From NCBI GenBank assembly GCA_020852175.1, contig JADZBH010000016.1, positions 124,001 to 188,000 of the forward strand: a stretch of 64,000 nt of DNA, in the 5' to 3' direction. A program made the translations under genes and the position numbers. The notes beneath the pieces are model-generated. The model had not been told where the DNA came from. It ran no database searches and saw nothing but the letters and a program-made list of their open reading frames with translations. Shown piece after piece: positions 15,289-23,861 of this stretch. Source of the stretch: Bryobacterales bacterium. Lineage in GTDB: Bacteria; Acidobacteriota; Terriglobia; Bryobacterales; Bryobacteraceae. Each line of letters begins with the position of its first letter. Positions within the stretch are counted from its first letter, which is position 1.

Positions 15289-18027
15289 ATGACGGAAGCG
15301 CCAGTGAAGTTGCGCCCTGACCGAGACTTGCAGGTATACTTTGAAAGGCCGTCTGCCATTGCAGCGTTGAGCGGCGCAGGCGAAGGTGGATTCACGCTGT
15401 CCGGGACTTGGCGGCAGCAGTTCGACTGGGCCGTTGTGGAGTGGAATCGAGACAATGTTATTGAACCCCATTTCATGCGGCCGCTGCCGGACGGAGATCT
15501 AAGCGGATTGACACTTTCGTACGAGGAAGAGCGCTTAAACTGCATTCCTATCGATTCGGATCTCTATCATACGGTCGATTGGGACGGACTTCGTATTTGG
15601 ACCAGACAGAACGGGGTTGACGAATTGTTCAAGGTCAAGCTCCGCCCTTTGGCCACGAGCGTTGAGGGTTCGTATCAATGTGCCACAGCGACCTTTACCC
15701 TTATCGGTACACCCACGAGTGGAGATTATGTTGGTATATCGTTATTGGATGAGCATTACACGTATCAGGTTCTCGGATCAGACACTATCCAATCCATCGT
15801 GGAGGCCATCGCCGGTATCGTAAATCAGTGGTCTACTTATGCAAAGGCAATCGCAGTGGGGCCTGATGTGACACTGACCTATCACGGGGCGGGCTTTACG
15901 GTGGTGAACAGCACCATAGGTGCGAATGGAAATCGAATCGGTGCGTACGGCTATGTGTCGGGGGCCAGGACCGAGGAATGGATGACGACGGCAGTCTCGT
16001 TCCATGGAGGGATGTCTCCCACGAGATGGAAGGTAACGATTCCATTCGGCGGGCTTATCGCGGACGACGGACGAACGGTGCCAACGCAGTGTGTGAGAAA
16101 GATGAGGTGGACCTATGCCGCCGAACTTCAGAGCGGAGCATACGAGCGTTCAGAATTTGAAGTTGCGGTGTCAAAGTGGAATGTTGCGGGCACCGGACGT
16201 AGCTACTCGATTCCTACAAAAGGGAGTCAGCGGCGTGAGAACACTGATGCGAAATGGGTATACCAGGGGACTTGGTATTCGACGGTCGGAAACTTCTCTG
16301 GCGGTTCAATTCATTACACGGCGATGACGGGGGCGTCGGCTAGTCTCTCGTACATTATGTATGAGTCCCACGAACTGGCGCTCGGAACAAGGTATGCAGA
16401 TTCTGCAGCCTTAATTCAAGTAGTCATAGATGGACAGCTAATAAGCACGCAGGATCTGTTTGTATCCGAGGAAGATCAACTCGCGAGGGTGATGCTGGGA
16501 CAAGTGAGCGCTGGGCCGCATACGGTTGAGGTACGGCATAGTGGCGTTAATGGAAGGTATCTGTACATTGACTTCCTAGATATTCTATCTCGAACCGCCG
16601 CCATGGAATCCTTTCCTACAGAAGACACGATTAACGTCGCCACGGACTGGGACACAGATCACTCGTTGGCAATACCAGCTGAACGGACAGCGTGGTTGAT
16701 ACAGTTCCTAGGGTTTCGAGGACGAGTAAATCACTATGTTGGCGCCCTCTGGTACTATGAACTGGTCCGTAGTGGGCATGTATATGCGAGTACAGTATTC
16801 CAATTTATTGGAGTGCCAGTATTTGGTGAAGTGACGACTCTGGTGGTGGGGCGAGATTTCTATCCTCCGAACACAGACCTCATTCTCATACATCAGAATC
16901 GAATCGGCGATACGGCTGAAACGATTGCAAAGTCTTTTGAACTGGAGTTGAATCGAGGGTACACCGCAATTCGAGGTGTCGCGGTAGGAGATCAGTTGAC
17001 GATCTACTCCCGTTCGATGGGGGAGGATGGCAATTCGATCCATGTGTCTGCCTCACCAAGCACCGGTGCTTTTCAAGTGAAAGGTGTTGGTGATCATCTG
17101 TCAGGCGGTGTGGATGGCTTGTGGCATACAGACGTAAACGCAGAACCGAGATTAAATAGGGCGTGCCGCGATTGGACGCGTGCATTTATTAGGTATCTGA
17201 ATAGTGTGGGATGTGAGGTTACGTGCGCGTTCAGCATGGAATTGCAGCATGGTGACAGAAGCGCGGCTGCTGGGATAGCGCAGCGGTATCCGAATGGCGA
17301 GGCGGTCTACTTGAATACGCCAGCGCTTCAGACGAATTTTTCACCTGCATCGTTTATGTTTTGGCGGGACGTGTACCGCGGTATGGCTGACCTTATGGCA
17401 TCGGAGGGGGTGACGCCGTACTTACAATTTGGAGAGGTACAATGGTGGTACTTCCCATTAGCTGAATCGGGGATGCCGTACTATGATGAATATTCGATGA
17501 ACCGATTCGCGAACGAGTGGGGCCGACCAATGCAGTTGATCTCATCGCAACTGGATGATCCAGCGCCATATGTGACTGAACTGACATATCTGGCGAATCT
17601 GATTGGAGAATTCACTTCTAATGTGATTGCCTACGTGCGGTTATATCATGGCAATTCAAAATTTGAAGTACTGTATCCCACGGATGTAAATGAGTCGTCT
17701 CTTAACTCTATTGTAAATTTTCCAGTTCTGTCGTGGACGCCTGCTTCGTTGACGTGCCTTAAGACTGAAAGCTTTACGTACACTTATGCCAAGAATGTCA
17801 ATTTGGGTCGGTACACAGTTGACTTTGCCTCTGGCAAGGGTTTTCCGTCTTCTCAGCAAGCCTTTTTGTGCGGTATCGGAGATTGGACTACCTCCTGGAA
17901 GAAGGAAGTAGCGTATGCTAAGTCTAGGAAAATAGAGTCGATCACTCTATTCGCGCTCGATCAGTTTTGTCTAATCGGATACAAGGTGCCTTTGGACGTG
18001 CTCCATGGGAAGGCTACAGAGGTTTAG
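15289..18027 (+). CDS. tail protein with duplicated beta module and C-terminal TIM-barrel-like domain
   Basis: This 912-residue protein closes the virion cluster. A module recurs: residues about 133-250 (SGDYVGISLL, DTIQSIVEAIAGIVNQ, VGPDVTLTY, GANGNRIGAY) and about 503-610 (DTAETIAKSFELELNR, VGDQLTIYS, GEDGNSIHVS, LSGGVDGLWH). From about residue 617 the sequence reads as an alpha/beta barrel: CRDWTRAFIRYLNSVGCEVT, FMFWRDVYRGMADLM, and VTPYLQFGEVQWWYF with Glu716 at the end of a strand, as in glycoside hydrolases. Similar barrels occur in tail-tip proteins of gene transfer agents. It may bind or cut surface glycans on the recipient cell; catalytic activity is unproven. Confidence 0.65.
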   Translation: MTEAPVKLRPDRDLQVYFERPSAIAALSGAGEGGFTLSGTWRQQFDWAVVEWNRDNVIEPHFMRPLPDGDLSGLTLSYEEERLNCIPIDSDLYHTVDWDGLRIWTRQNGVDELFKVKLRPLATSVEGSYQCATATFTLIGTPTSGDYVGISLLDEHYTYQVLGSDTIQSIVEAIAGIVNQWSTYAKAIAVGPDVTLTYHGAGFTVVNSTIGANGNRIGAYGYVSGARTEEWMTTAVSFHGGMSPTRWKVTIPFGGLIADDGRTVPTQCVRKMRWTYAAELQSGAYERSEFEVAVSKWNVAGTGRSYSIPTKGSQRRENTDAKWVYQGTWYSTVGNFSGGSIHYTAMTGASASLSYIMYESHELALGTRYADSAALIQVVIDGQLISTQDLFVSEEDQLARVMLGQVSAGPHTVEVRHSGVNGRYLYIDFLDILSRTAAMESFPTEDTINVATDWDTDHSLAIPAERTAWLIQFLGFRGRVNHYVGALWYYELVRSGHVYASTVFQFIGVPVFGEVTTLVVGRDFYPPNTDLILIHQNRIGDTAETIAKSFELELNRGYTAIRGVAVGDQLTIYSRSMGEDGNSIHVSASPSTGAFQVKGVGDHLSGGVDGLWHTDVNAEPRLNRACRDWTRAFIRYLNSVGCEVTCAFSMELQHGDRSAAAGIAQRYPNGEAVYLNTPALQTNFSPASFMFWRDVYRGMADLMASEGVTPYLQFGEVQWWYFPLAESGMPYYDEYSMNRFANEWGRPMQLISSQLDDPAPYVTELTYLANLIGEFTSNVIAYVRLYHGNSKFEVLYPTDVNESSLNSIVNFPVLSWTPASLTCLKTESFTYTYAKNVNLGRYTVDFASGKGFPSSQQAFLCGIGDWTTSWKKEVAYAKSRKIESITLFALDQFCLIGYKVPLDVLHGKATEV

Positions 18028-18090
18028 GGAGAGTAGTGTTTGTCGTTGCGTAGCTGCGGTGTGTGCTATCCTCTTGCAGAAAGAGGTTAT

Positions 18091-18606
18091 ATGGTAGCCA
18101 AGTTCCGCGAAACATGCCCAGCCGTGCCAATGTCCGCCTACATTCATACTAGTGCTCAGGTAACTGGAGACGTGACTGTGGGCGAGGATGTGAGTGTTTG
18201 GTGCAATGCGGTCATTCGGGGTGATGTGAATAAGATACGCATTGGGCGAGGGACGAATATCCAAGACTGCTGCGTATTGCATGTGGATCACGGCAAATAC
18301 GTTTTGAACGTGGGCGAATATGTCACAGTCGGTCATCGAGCGGTTCTACATGGGTGTGAAGTTGAAGACGAGTGTTTAATCGGAATTGGTGCTATTGTGC
18401 TGAACGGTTCTGCTGTCGGGGCCGGAAGTGTAATCGGTGCTGGTGCGTTAGTACCGGAGGGGTTCAGGGTCCCACCCGGTAGTGTAGTGCTAGGTGTGCC
18501 CGGAAAGATCGTCCGCTCTGTGAGTCTGGAGGAGAAGGCTAGGTTTCGGATGAATGCTGCTCGTTATATTGAGTTGGCCAAGGCTTACCGGGAGGGGGAG
18601 GCGTGA
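18091..18606 (+). CDS. gamma-class carbonic anhydrase-like hexapeptide protein
   Basis: This left-handed beta-helix protein of 171 residues belongs to the gamma carbonic anhydrase/PaaY/YrdA group. It has hexapeptide repeats (VTGDVTVGEDVSVWCNAVIRGD, IRIGRGTNIQD) and the family metal histidines in VLHVDH and VGHRAVLHGC, suggesting CO2 hydration or a relative of it. I start at the ATG at 18091, as an upstream TTG at 18040 adds Cys-rich residues not typical of the family. The stop overlaps the hisS start (GTGA at 18603-18606). It begins only 63 bases after the last tail gene, so phage and host transcription units nearly touch. Confidence 0.8.
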   Translation: MVAKFRETCPAVPMSAYIHTSAQVTGDVTVGEDVSVWCNAVIRGDVNKIRIGRGTNIQDCCVLHVDHGKYVLNVGEYVTVGHRAVLHGCEVEDECLIGIGAIVLNGSAVGAGSVIGAGALVPEGFRVPPGSVVLGVPGKIVRSVSLEEKARFRMNAARYIELAKAYREGEA

Positions 18607-19865
18607 TTAAGGCGGTCAAAGGGACTCGCGACATTCTACCGCCAGCCTCCGGACAATGGGCATTCGTTGAGACCAGAGTACGGGATATTTTCGGTAGGTA
18701 CCGATACGCGGAAATCAGAACGCCTGTGTTTGAGGAATCGGAGCTCTTTAGGCGCGGGGTGGGCGAAGAGACCGATATTGTATCGAAGGAGATGTACACT
18801 TTCAGTGATCGGGATGGGAGTTCCATAACGTTACGTCCGGAAAACACGGCATCGGTGATGCGCGCCTACATTGAGCATCGGCTGGATCAGTTGCCTGGCA
18901 TTCAGAAGCTGTACTATATGGGCCCCATGTTTCGCCGGGAGCGGCCGCAGAAAGGGCGGTACAGGCAGTTTCATCAGATTGGAGCCGAGGTGATCGGTTC
19001 GGAGCGGCCGGAAGTGGACGGCGAAGTGATCACCATGGTATTTGACCTGCTTCAGGCGACTGGTGTTAAGGATTTTCAGATTCTTTTGAACTCGGTAGGG
19101 TGTTCTGAATGCCGTCCTGCATTTCTAGCGAAACTGCGGGATGCGTTGAACAGTGTCAAGTCTCACTTGTGCCAGGATTGTCAGCGGCGATCGGATGCTA
19201 ACCCGTTGCGCGTATTGGATTGTAAAGTTCCGGCCGATCAGCACTTGATCAACCTTCTTCCCTCCATTCTGGATTCCCATTGCCAGAGGTGCCGCGAGCA
19301 TTTCGACGTCGTGAAGGGCATGCTGTCGGACCTGGCCATCCCGTTCATTATTTATCCGCGGTTGGTTCGAGGACTGGACTACTACATGCGCACTACTTTT
19401 GAGTTCACTCAAAGTGCGCTTGGATCGCAAAATTCGATATTGGGAGGCGGTCGCTACGATGGACTGGCTGCGCAATTGGGCTCTCGCGTTCCTGCGCCGG
19501 GCATTGGTTTCTCAATAGGCCAGGATCGGTTGATGATGGCGTTGGAGGAGGAGTTTGGGAATCGCCCATCGGTGCTGGACGTGTTTATCGCCCCTCTTGG
19601 CGCATCTGCCACCCGCCTCTGTTCGACGCTGGCGCACACGCTTCGCGGCGGCGGTGCGAGCGTCGAGGTGGGTTTTGATGCCAAACTGAAGCGAGCGTTG
19701 GAACTTGCTCACAAGCTGAACGCCCGATATACTCTAATCGTTGGCGATGACGAGGTCCGGTCTGGCCAGTATTTGCTGAAGGAGATGTCAACCGGCTCTC
19801 AAGAACTCGTCTCGCGGCAACACCTTCTCAGCAAGCTCTCCATCGCGACCGAACATGGAATCTAG
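18603..19865 (+). CDS. hisS: histidine-tRNA ligase
   Basis: This enzyme charges tRNA-His with histidine in the cytoplasm. Class II motifs are clear: motif 2 as MFRRERPQKGRYRQFHQIGAE, the histidine-specific RGLDYYMRTTFEFT, and motif 3 as GIGFSIGQDRLMMALE. Length (420 residues) is normal, and a C-terminal anticodon-binding domain follows. Start GTG at 18603 overlaps the gamma carbonic anhydrase stop; the end overlaps aspS by 11 bases, so translation is coupled through the three genes. Oddly, base composition changes within the gene: the first two thirds are G-rich like the phage cluster, while the last third is C-rich like aspS. Confidence 0.95.
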   Translation: MIKAVKGTRDILPPASGQWAFVETRVRDIFGRYRYAEIRTPVFEESELFRRGVGEETDIVSKEMYTFSDRDGSSITLRPENTASVMRAYIEHRLDQLPGIQKLYYMGPMFRRERPQKGRYRQFHQIGAEVIGSERPEVDGEVITMVFDLLQATGVKDFQILLNSVGCSECRPAFLAKLRDALNSVKSHLCQDCQRRSDANPLRVLDCKVPADQHLINLLPSILDSHCQRCREHFDVVKGMLSDLAIPFIIYPRLVRGLDYYMRTTFEFTQSALGSQNSILGGGRYDGLAAQLGSRVPAPGIGFSIGQDRLMMALEEEFGNRPSVLDVFIAPLGASATRLCSTLAHTLRGGGASVEVGFDAKLKRALELAHKLNARYTLIVGDDEVRSGQYLLKEMSTGSQELVSRQHLLSKLSIATEHGI

Positions 19866-21636
19866 CGTTTCTCTCGACTTCCTCGGCGAATTGCGCCGTA
19901 CTCACGACTGCGGGGCCCTCCGCTTGGCGGACTCGGGCAGCAGTGTCGTTCTCATGGGTTGGGTTCACCGCAGGCGTGATCTCGGCGGCGTCATCTTTAT
20001 TCACCTTCGCGATCGTGAAGGTGTCACGCAATGCGTCTTTCACGCTGGTGGTGATTCTCTCCTGCATCAGAAGGCAGCAAGATTGCGCCCGGAATTTGTT
20101 GTGGCCGTCCGGGGGAAGGTGAAACCCAGAACGCCGGATACCGTGAACTCCGCCATTAGTACCGGAGAGGTGGAGATTGTTGCCGAAGAGATCCTGCTAT
20201 TGAATGAATCCAAGACGCCACCCTTCCCGATGGAAGACAACGTCGACGTCAGCGAGGAAGTGCGCCTCAAGTATCGATTTGTCGATCTTCGCCGCCCGCG
20301 CATGCAACGCAATGTAATTCTTCGATCCAAGATCTCACTTGCTGTGCGCAATAGCCTTGCTGAACAGGGATTTCTCGAGATCGAAACGCCCTTCATGACT
20401 CGTTCCACCCCTGAAGGGGCTCGTGATTTCCTTGTCCCGTGCCGGTTGCAACCTGGCACATTTTACGCACTCCCGCAGTCGCCGCAGATATTCAAGCAAC
20501 TTCTCATGGTGAGTGGCTACGACAGGTATTTTCAAATCGTACGCTGCTTCCGCGATGAGGACCTGCGCGCCGACCGCCAGCCTGAGTTCACCCAAATCGA
20601 TCTCGAAATGTCCTTCCCGCAGCAGGAGCAGATCTTCGAGGTCATCGAACCCCTCGTTCAGTGCGTGTGCGAAGTGGCCGGTTTCAATATCACCACGCCC
20701 ATCCCCCGCCTTACTTACGACGAAGTGATGCGTTCCTACGGGATCGACAAGCCAGACCTTCGCCTGCCTCCCTTCTACGACGTCGCCAGCCTGTTCCCGG
20801 GGTCCGGACTCACCGCCGATGGCATGCCACTGGTCGCCATCCACATTCCGAACGTTGGGGCGCTCAGCCGTAAGGACCGTGACGATGTGAAGCCCTTCGG
20901 CCAGGAACGCGGCCTCCGAGTGTACGACGACATCAAGCGGCTGGAACGTGATTTCGCTGGCCCCATCGCGCATGTCCGCGAACGCACCGGCGCTAAAGAG
21001 GGCGACTTGCTCTTCCTGTGCGGCGTGGGCGAGGCGCCTAAGTCCCCTCGTCCCGTTCAGTCGGTTTATGAAGCCTGTGGTGCGTTCCGAATCCAACTCG
21101 GCCAGCATTTCAATGACCGTCACAGGCTTCTCTCGCCCACCGATTTCCGTTTCCTCTGGGTGGTTGATTTTCCCATGTTCGAATGGGATGGCGAGGACAA
21201 ACGGTGGGTTGCCGCTCATCATCCTTTCACTAGCGTGAAGGACGAACACATCGAAAAACTGACCGCCGACCCAGCCGGTTGCCGCGCGAAATCTTACGAT
21301 CTCGTGCTCAACGGCGTCGAACTCGGCTCCGGCTCCATACGTATTCATCGCCGCGACGTCCAATCCAAAGTCTTCGCCGCGCTCGGCATGAGCGACGACG
21401 AGGCCCGCCGACGCTTCGGGTTCCTCCTGGACGCGCTCGAATACGGGGCTCCGCCGCACGGCGGTATCGCCCTGGGGCTCGACCGCATGGTCATGATTCT
21501 CGCGGGCGAGTCCTCCATCCGCGACGTCATCCCGTTCCCCAAGACGTCGAAAGGTACGGACCTCATGTGTGAAGCGCCCTCGGAAATCGGCGACCGGCAG
21601 CTCCGCGAAGTCGGCATCGCCGTTCGCAAGCCGTAA
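19855..21636 (+). CDS. aspS: aspartate-tRNA ligase, bacterial type
   Basis: This class II synthetase of 593 residues attaches aspartate (possibly also to tRNA-Asn) in the cytoplasm. Domains in order are an N-terminal OB-fold anticodon-binding domain (VLMGWVHRRRDLGGVIFIHLRDREG), the catalytic core with motif 2 FRDEDLRADRQPEFTQIDLEMSF (residues about 218-240), a GAD insertion, and motif 3 GIALGLDRMVMIL near the C-terminus. The long GAD insertion marks it as the bacterial rather than archaeal form. The ATG at 19855 lies inside the end of hisS. Whether it is discriminating or non-discriminating cannot be decided here. Confidence 0.95.
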   Translation: MESSVSLDFLGELRRTHDCGALRLADSGSSVVLMGWVHRRRDLGGVIFIHLRDREGVTQCVFHAGGDSLLHQKAARLRPEFVVAVRGKVKPRTPDTVNSAISTGEVEIVAEEILLLNESKTPPFPMEDNVDVSEEVRLKYRFVDLRRPRMQRNVILRSKISLAVRNSLAEQGFLEIETPFMTRSTPEGARDFLVPCRLQPGTFYALPQSPQIFKQLLMVSGYDRYFQIVRCFRDEDLRADRQPEFTQIDLEMSFPQQEQIFEVIEPLVQCVCEVAGFNITTPIPRLTYDEVMRSYGIDKPDLRLPPFYDVASLFPGSGLTADGMPLVAIHIPNVGALSRKDRDDVKPFGQERGLRVYDDIKRLERDFAGPIAHVRERTGAKEGDLLFLCGVGEAPKSPRPVQSVYEACGAFRIQLGQHFNDRHRLLSPTDFRFLWVVDFPMFEWDGEDKRWVAAHHPFTSVKDEHIEKLTADPAGCRAKSYDLVLNGVELGSGSIRIHRRDVQSKVFAALGMSDDEARRRFGFLLDALEYGAPPHGGIALGLDRMVMILAGESSIRDVIPFPKTSKGTDLMCEAPSEIGDRQLREVGIAVRKP

Positions 21637-21657
21637 GCGCCATAGATCCGCCCGTTG

Positions 21658-21663
21658 TACGCT
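21658..21663 (+). promoter_or_regulatory. candidate -10 box, start-proximal
   Basis: TACGCT ends exactly 6 bases before the ATG at 21670. With normal spacing to the transcription start, the mRNA would begin at or next to the start codon. There is no Shine-Dalgarno sequence, so the radical SAM gene may be translated from a leaderless message. Confidence 0.4.
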
Positions 21664-21669
21664 GAAATC

Positions 21670-22776
21670 ATGACGGGTTCGCTCCATCCACACTCTGGGC
21701 CGCATCACGCCCCGCGCGACTATTCCCGCACGCCGCTAAATATCTATTGGGAAATGACACAGGCCTGTGCGCTTGCCTGCCGTCACTGCCGCGCCGAAGC
21801 CATGCCCGCCGCCCATCCTGACGAGTTAACCTTCGAGGAGAGTCTAGCCTTTCTCGACCAGATCGCCGGCTTCGGCGATCCACTTCCACACCTCATCCTC
21901 ACCGGAGGTGACCCGCTCAACCGTCCGGACCTCTTTCTTCTCATCGCCGAAGCCCGGCGCCGCGGTGTCGGCGTCTCCATTACTCCCGCAGCCACGGCCG
22001 CGCTTACACTGGATGTCCTCCAACGTTTGAAAGATGCAGGCATCGAAGGTCTCGGCCTGTCCCTCGACGCCCCCACCGCCGCAGCCCACGACGCCATTCG
22101 CGGCGTTCCCGGAACGTTTGACCGCACCGTGCAAGCGATTCGTTGGGGTGAGAGTCTCGGCCTACCCATTCAAGTCAACACTCTCGCATCCGCCGAAACC
22201 GCCCCCGGCATACCTGCCGTCTTCGAACTCCTCAAACCTCACGAAATCGCCCGCTGGAGCCTCTTTTTCCTCATCTCCGTCGGTCGCGGCAAAGTCCTTC
22301 AGCCGCTATCACCCGAGGACGGCGAGCGCCTGATGTCCTGGATTTTCTCCGTTTCCCGCGACGCACCCTTCATCGTCGCCACCACGGAAGCCCCTTCCTA
22401 CCGCCGTGTCGCCATCGAGCGCATGCGGGAAATGGGCATCACCGGCGAACAGATGAAGCGCAGCGGGCCCCTGCGTGGAGCGGGCATACGCGACGGCCAC
22501 GGCATCATGTTCGTATCCAACACCGGCGAGATCTGCCCGGCAGGCTTCCTCCCCATCTCCGCCGGAAACGTCCGCACACACCACGTGGCCGAGGTCTATC
22601 GCGACGCGCCGCTGTTCAAGTCCCTCCACGATCCCCGCCAGTTCGAAGGCCGTTGCGGCTACTGCGAATACAACGCCCTGTGCGGAGGCTCGCGCGCCCG
22701 CGCCTATGAGGCCACTGGCACTCCCCTCGGCACCGACCCCTTGTGTACCTACATCCCTCAGCCCAAGTCCCACTGA
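21670..22776 (+). CDS. radical SAM/SPASM protein (TIGR04053-like)
   Basis: The first motif is CALACRHC (CxxxCxxC, about residues 33-40), which binds the [4Fe-4S] cluster that cleaves S-adenosylmethionine. A glycine-rich LILTGGDPLNRPDL follows. The C-terminal SPASM-like region has cysteines in EICPAGFLPISAGN, CGYCEYNALCGGSR and a final DPLC, giving sites for auxiliary clusters. Length is 368 residues. The overall layout resembles the NirJ/PqqE-like TIGR04053 family, whose substrate is unknown. No precursor peptide gene is evident next to it, so a peptide-modification role is not supported. The start at 21670 is chosen because SAM-family homology begins with PLNIYWEMTQAC soon after. Confidence 0.8.
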   Translation: MTGSLHPHSGPHHAPRDYSRTPLNIYWEMTQACALACRHCRAEAMPAAHPDELTFEESLAFLDQIAGFGDPLPHLILTGGDPLNRPDLFLLIAEARRRGVGVSITPAATAALTLDVLQRLKDAGIEGLGLSLDAPTAAAHDAIRGVPGTFDRTVQAIRWGESLGLPIQVNTLASAETAPGIPAVFELLKPHEIARWSLFFLISVGRGKVLQPLSPEDGERLMSWIFSVSRDAPFIVATTEAPSYRRVAIERMREMGITGEQMKRSGPLRGAGIRDGHGIMFVSNTGEICPAGFLPISAGNVRTHHVAEVYRDAPLFKSLHDPRQFEGRCGYCEYNALCGGSRARAYEATGTPLGTDPLCTYIPQPKSH

Positions 22777-22813
22777 TGCCGCTCCCGCCGGTTCGATCTG
22801 CGTCATCCCGCGC

Positions 22814-22819
22814 TACAAT
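22814..22819 (+). promoter_or_regulatory. candidate -10 box upstream of the foldase gene
   Basis: TACAAT matches the -10 consensus at five of six positions and lies 10 bases before the ATG at 22830. A weak TTCGAT at 22792-22797 is 16 bases further upstream. The transcript leader would be only a few bases. Confidence 0.4.
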
Positions 22820-22829
22820 AGACGGGTTC

Positions 22830-23861
22830 ATGGCCAAATCGACCCCCGCCATTCTGTTTGTCCTGCTTTTGTCCATCCAGGGCTGCAAACGCGCGGCTCC
22901 CACCAACGTCGCCGCCGAGGTCAACGCCCGTCCCGTGCTGTACGCCGACCTCGACAAACAGTTCAAGATCCAGTTCTCGTCTTCCAATCCCGAAGCCAAC
23001 GAGGACCTCATCGATAACCAGAAGCTCGACATCCTCCGCAGCATGATCGACAACGAAATCATGCTCCAGCGCGCCGAAAAGCTCGGCCTCATGGCCGTTG
23101 ATTCCGACGTCGAAGCCAAGTTCAGCGAACTCAAGGCCCCCTATACCCAGGAAGAGTTCCAGAAGCAGATGGACGCCCGCAAAATCACTATCCAGGACCT
23201 CAAGGTCCAAATCCGCCGCGATCTGTCCATCGCCAAGCTCTTCAACCGCGAGATCACCTCCAAAATCTCCATCACCGACAAGGACGTCACCGGCTTCTAT
23301 CACGCCAACAAGGCCAGCTTCAACCTCGCCGAGCCTCAGGTCCATCTCGCCACCATCCTTGTCACGCCGCAGCCCGATCCCAACGTCCGCAATCTCCGCA
23401 GCGACAAGGCCCAGAACGACGACCAGGCCAAACGCAAGATCCAAATGATCGAAGCGCGTCTGAAACAGGGTGAGGACTTCGCCATGATCGCTCAGAGCTT
23501 CTCCGAGGATCCCAACACAGCGCCCAATGGCGGCGACATGGGCTTCATTCCCGAATCGGCTCTCGAACAGGCCAACGTCGAGCTTCGCAAGATGGTCATG
23601 TCCCTCCAACCCGGACAGACATCTCCCGTCATCTCCACCGCCGAGGGCTATCGGATTTTGAAGCTAGTTTCCAAGGAACCGGCCGGACAGCGCGATCTCA
23701 ATGACCCGCGCGTCCAACAGACCATCCGCGAAACGCTCCTCAACCGCAAGGATCAGCTTCGCAAAGCCGCCTACTACGAGGTGGCCCGCAACGAGGCCAA
23801 GGTCACCAACTACTTCGCCCAACGCGTTGTCGAACGCGCCCAGGAAGTCAGCGCGAAGTAG
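22830..23861 (+). CDS. exported PpiC/SurA-type peptidyl-prolyl isomerase, probable lipoprotein
   Basis: This 343-residue protein begins with a signal segment ending in LLLSIQGCKR, a likely lipobox with the cysteine as lipidation site. A SurA-like helical domain follows (VLYADLDKQF, LDILRSMIDNEIMLQRAEKLG). A parvulin domain then spans about residues 165-275 (LATILVTPQP, GEDFAMIAQSFSEDPNTAPNGGDMGFIPESAL, and a late ISTAEGYRILKLVS). It should help fold outer-membrane or periplasmic proteins. Its stop abuts the stop of the convergent next gene with no bases between, leaving no room for a dedicated terminator. Confidence 0.85.
   Translation: MAKSTPAILFVLLLSIQGCKRAAPTNVAAEVNARPVLYADLDKQFKIQFSSSNPEANEDLIDNQKLDILRSMIDNEIMLQRAEKLGLMAVDSDVEAKFSELKAPYTQEEFQKQMDARKITIQDLKVQIRRDLSIAKLFNREITSKISITDKDVTGFYHANKASFNLAEPQVHLATILVTPQPDPNVRNLRSDKAQNDDQAKRKIQMIEARLKQGEDFAMIAQSFSEDPNTAPNGGDMGFIPESALEQANVELRKMVMSLQPGQTSPVISTAEGYRILKLVSKEPAGQRDLNDPRVQQTIRETLLNRKDQLRKAAYYEVARNEAKVTNYFAQRVVERAQEVSAK

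Noticed and set aside
1127..18090. Attachment-site repeats flanking the virion cluster
   Set aside because: No convincing matching direct repeats were seen between the 1127-1325 gap and the 18028-18090 gap, though a short core repeat could be missed by eye.
20335..21708. A 457-codon minus-strand ORF opposite aspS
   Set aside because: It mirrors the codon pattern of aspS in antisense and has no recognisable motif; aspS is certain.
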